NCBI GenBank assembly: GCA_963731665.1 | Contig: CAVSWP010000003.1 | Location: forward strand, 1-64,000 | Origin: Chersky-840 sp035604715 | GTDB taxonomy: Bacteria > Actinomycetota > Acidimicrobiia > Acidimicrobiales > UBA8190 | Length of the DNA stretch: 64,000 bases | Reading direction: 5' to 3' | Part shown: in pieces, positions 62,235 to 64,000 of the stretch | Layout: every line of letters begins with the position of its first letter | Numbering within the stretch: position 1 is the stretch's first letter | Position numbers and translations under genes: made by a program | The notes under the pieces: model-generated | The model's database searches: none | Told to the model about the DNA's origin: nothing | Seen by the model: the letters and a program-made list of their open reading frames with translations, nothing else

Positions 62235-64000
62235 GCAACGACCACCGCGGGACCCTCAGCCGCCGCCAGGTGCTCACGGGTGGCCTCGTCGGCGCGGCAG
62301 GGCTGGCGACGTCCGGTCTGGCGGGATGCTCGGCGCCGGCCAAGAGGACAACACCGGTGGTACGCGCAACTCCGCCGTATCACGAGGCGCCCGGTTCTCC
62401 CGCAAACCCCGGGGCGCTCACCGTCGACGGGCTCATCTCACCTATCGGTCTCGACCCCACCGACGTCCAGTTCGCGTGGCAGGTGGGAGACACTCGCCGA
62501 GGCGCGGTGCAGAGCGCCTACCGGCTGGTCGTGTCGCGTCTGTCTGTCGCCGGCGCTGGTGCCGGTACGTCGACCACGGTGTGGGACAGCGGACAGGTGC
62601 GCAGCACGGAACAGGCGTTCGTCGCCTACGGGGGACCCGCCCTGGCCTCCGACGCGACCTACGGCTGGACCGTCCAGACGTGGGCGCCGTCGGGCGGACC
62701 CGGGCCCTTCGCTCCGATGGCCACGTTCGACACGGGCCTGCGGGACGCCGATTGGAAGGCCCAGTGGATCTGGCGGGCCACCAGCCTGCAACCCGACCAG
62801 TACTCGTACGCCCGCAAAGAGGTCACGCTCGGTGTCGCCCCCATCGCCCGGGCGCGGGCCTATGTCTCGGGAGACCAGCAGTACGAGCTGTACGTCAACG
62901 GCACCCGGGCGGGCAAGGGCCAGGCCTACTGCTTCCCCGACTCCCAGTACTACGAGACCTTGGACGTCACCGCGCTCCTCACCGCCGGTGGCCCCAACGC
63001 CGTGGGTGTGCTCTACGGCTGGCAGGGGGCGACCAAGGGCCACCCCGCCGGGCATCCCGGTTGCATCGTGCAGGTGTCGATCCTCCACAGCGACGGCTCG
63101 AAAGAGTTGATCGTCACCGACGGGACCTGGCGGGTGCGCGCCGGGGCGTGGCTGCCGGGGACCGAGCGCGACCTCGAGGGCGACAAGGTCGACTACACCG
63201 AGAACATCGACGGGCCCGCCGTTCCCGTGGGTTGGGAGAGCCCGGGCTTCGACGACAGCGCGTGGTCGGCGGCATCCGTGCTCGGACCGGCCGGAGTGAA
63301 GCCGTGGACGCACCTGGTATCGGTTCGCACCCGGATCGTGGAGGAGCCGGTGGCGCCGGTGTCGCTGACCACGCTCTCCTCGGGGGCGGTGGTGGCCGAC
63401 TTCGGAAAGGTCTACGCGGCGGTTCCGACGGTCACGTTCCACGAGGGGGTGGCCGGGCGCGTCGTCACCATGCGGGCCGGCTACGTGCTCGACGAGCCCG
63501 GCGACGGCGTGCCCTTTCCCGGGCTCCCCGGTCAGGTGTCCACCGTGCACGGGACCCAGCACACGAACATGCGCTACTCCTACGTCCAGCGGGGGGGGAC
63601 TGAGGAGTTCCATCCTTTCGACTTCCTGGGCTTCCGCTACTTCCAGATCGACAACCCCGGCGAGGTACTGGGCCCCACCGACATCACGGCGCTGACCCGC
63701 CACACCGCCGTTCCCGACGAGAACGCGGGCACCTTCGTATCGTCAGAGCCCGCGGTGGACGCCGTCTTCGAGCTCAGTCGCCACTCCGCGTTGTACTGCG
63801 CCCAGGAGCAGTACCTCGACACGCCGACCCGTGAGAAAGGGCCCTGGTTGTGGGACGGGTTCAACGAGTCCCAGACCGCGATGTCAGCGCTCGCCGACCA
63901 GAACCTGTCGCGCAAGTCCCTCCAGGAATTCGGGGCATCCCAGGCCCGCTACTGGCCGAGCGGTGCCATCAACAAGATCTATCCGACCGGGCTCGGCGCC
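62231..64000 (+). CDS. GH78 alpha-L-rhamnosidase, partial
   Basis: Open from GTG 62231 to the window end (590 codons, no stop), so the gene is truncated by the window. The N-terminus has a twin-arginine-like signal (LSRRQVLTGG) and a lipobox-like AGC at about residue 32, suggesting Tat export and lipid anchoring. DVQFAWQVGDTRRGAVQSAYR starts the fibronectin-like domain; AYVSGDQQYELYVNGTRAG is the Bac_rhamnosid_N region. FDFLGFRYFQI and LYCAQEQYLDTPTREKGPWLWDG lead into the catalytic domain. It would release rhamnose from glycans or natural products. The upstream lipoprotein is probably its partner. Confidence 0.88.
   Translation, partial: MSNDHRGTLSRRQVLTGGLVGAAGLATSGLAGCSAPAKRTTPVVRATPPYHEAPGSPANPGALTVDGLISPIGLDPTDVQFAWQVGDTRRGAVQSAYRLVVSRLSVAGAGAGTSTTVWDSGQVRSTEQAFVAYGGPALASDATYGWTVQTWAPSGGPGPFAPMATFDTGLRDADWKAQWIWRATSLQPDQYSYARKEVTLGVAPIARARAYVSGDQQYELYVNGTRAGKGQAYCFPDSQYYETLDVTALLTAGGPNAVGVLYGWQGATKGHPAGHPGCIVQVSILHSDGSKELIVTDGTWRVRAGAWLPGTERDLEGDKVDYTENIDGPAVPVGWESPGFDDSAWSAASVLGPAGVKPWTHLVSVRTRIVEEPVAPVSLTTLSSGAVVADFGKVYAAVPTVTFHEGVAGRVVTMRAGYVLDEPGDGVPFPGLPGQVSTVHGTQHTNMRYSYVQRGGTEEFHPFDFLGFRYFQIDNPGEVLGPTDITALTRHTAVPDENAGTFVSSEPAVDAVFELSRHSALYCAQEQYLDTPTREKGPWLWDGFNESQTAMSALADQNLSRKSLQEFGASQARYWPSGAINKIYPTGLGA

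Overview
The window is high-GC DNA from an actinomycete-like bacterium, possibly an uncultured Acidimicrobiia-type lineage. The evidence is GTG and TTG starts, an arsenate reductase of actinobacterial type, a sortase-like LAFTG anchor, TetR and ArsR regulators, and a perfect match to the DosR/DevR hypoxia box known from mycobacteria. The lineage is an inference; there is no rRNA and no complete tRNA to anchor it.

Layout. 1-5.7 kb: two broken genes (a VOC protein and a TauD-type dioxygenase), a tRNA-3'-end-like relic with repeats, then a small operon (SRPBCC protein, cupin, metallo-hydrolase) divergent from a TetR regulator. 5.7-11.5 kb: an arsenic locus. arsR, a 2-oxoglutarate dioxygenase and arsM are divergent from arsI, an aquaglyceroporin, a flavin oxidoreductase and arsC; there is no ArsB or Acr3 pump. 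11.6-13.9 kb: small genes, a decayed cold-shock gene and mreB. 14.4-18.3 kb: a redox cassette (reductase-like flavoprotein, cyclic-nucleotide-binding protein, GltD-like/ferredoxin protein, DUF2867 protein). 18.5-20.3 kb: an IS1182-type insertion sequence with 16-bp ends and a 5-bp target duplication. 20.3-27.8 kb: a Baeyer-Villiger-type monooxygenase divergent from a cassette of a di-iron protein, SCP2-like protein, small zinc protein and two-cluster ferredoxin, then an acyl-CoA dehydrogenase. 27.8-33.2 kb: a repeat-rich stretch with two IS481 relics around an acyltransferase/SGNH gene and a methyltransferase. 33.2-36.3 kb: secreted and small proteins. 36.7-42.7 kb: a branched-chain-amino-acid-type ABC importer with fused permeases and fused, membrane-anchored ATPases. 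42.7-46.6 kb: a 1314-residue repeat-containing surface protein. 46.6-51.4 kb: a TnpB relic, a DUF4242-cyclase fusion, an APH-like kinase, a ParB-like protein, and an SDR/TetR pair. 51.5-58.1 kb: an alanine-rich zinc-ribbon protein, then a four-gene operon (Hpt/REC/GGDEF-like regulator, HEAT protein, GT2 glycosyltransferase, response regulator) linked by 4-bp overlaps, with the DosR box about 60-80 bp upstream. 58.3-64 kb: a TetR-controlled ABC exporter, a TMEM175 channel, a lipoprotein and the start of a GH78 alpha-L-rhamnosidase that runs off the window.

Functional picture. Arsenic is probably handled by reduction (ArsC), methylation (ArsM), demethylation (ArsI) and channel-mediated exit. 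The operon at 52.7-58 kb looks like a hypoxia-linked signalling and exopolysaccharide module. The redox cassettes and the monooxygenase suggest oxidation of a lipid or cyclic ketone, substrate unknown. Several genes carry single-base frameshifts, some in homopolymers, so base-level sequence quality should be considered before any of them is called a true pseudogene.
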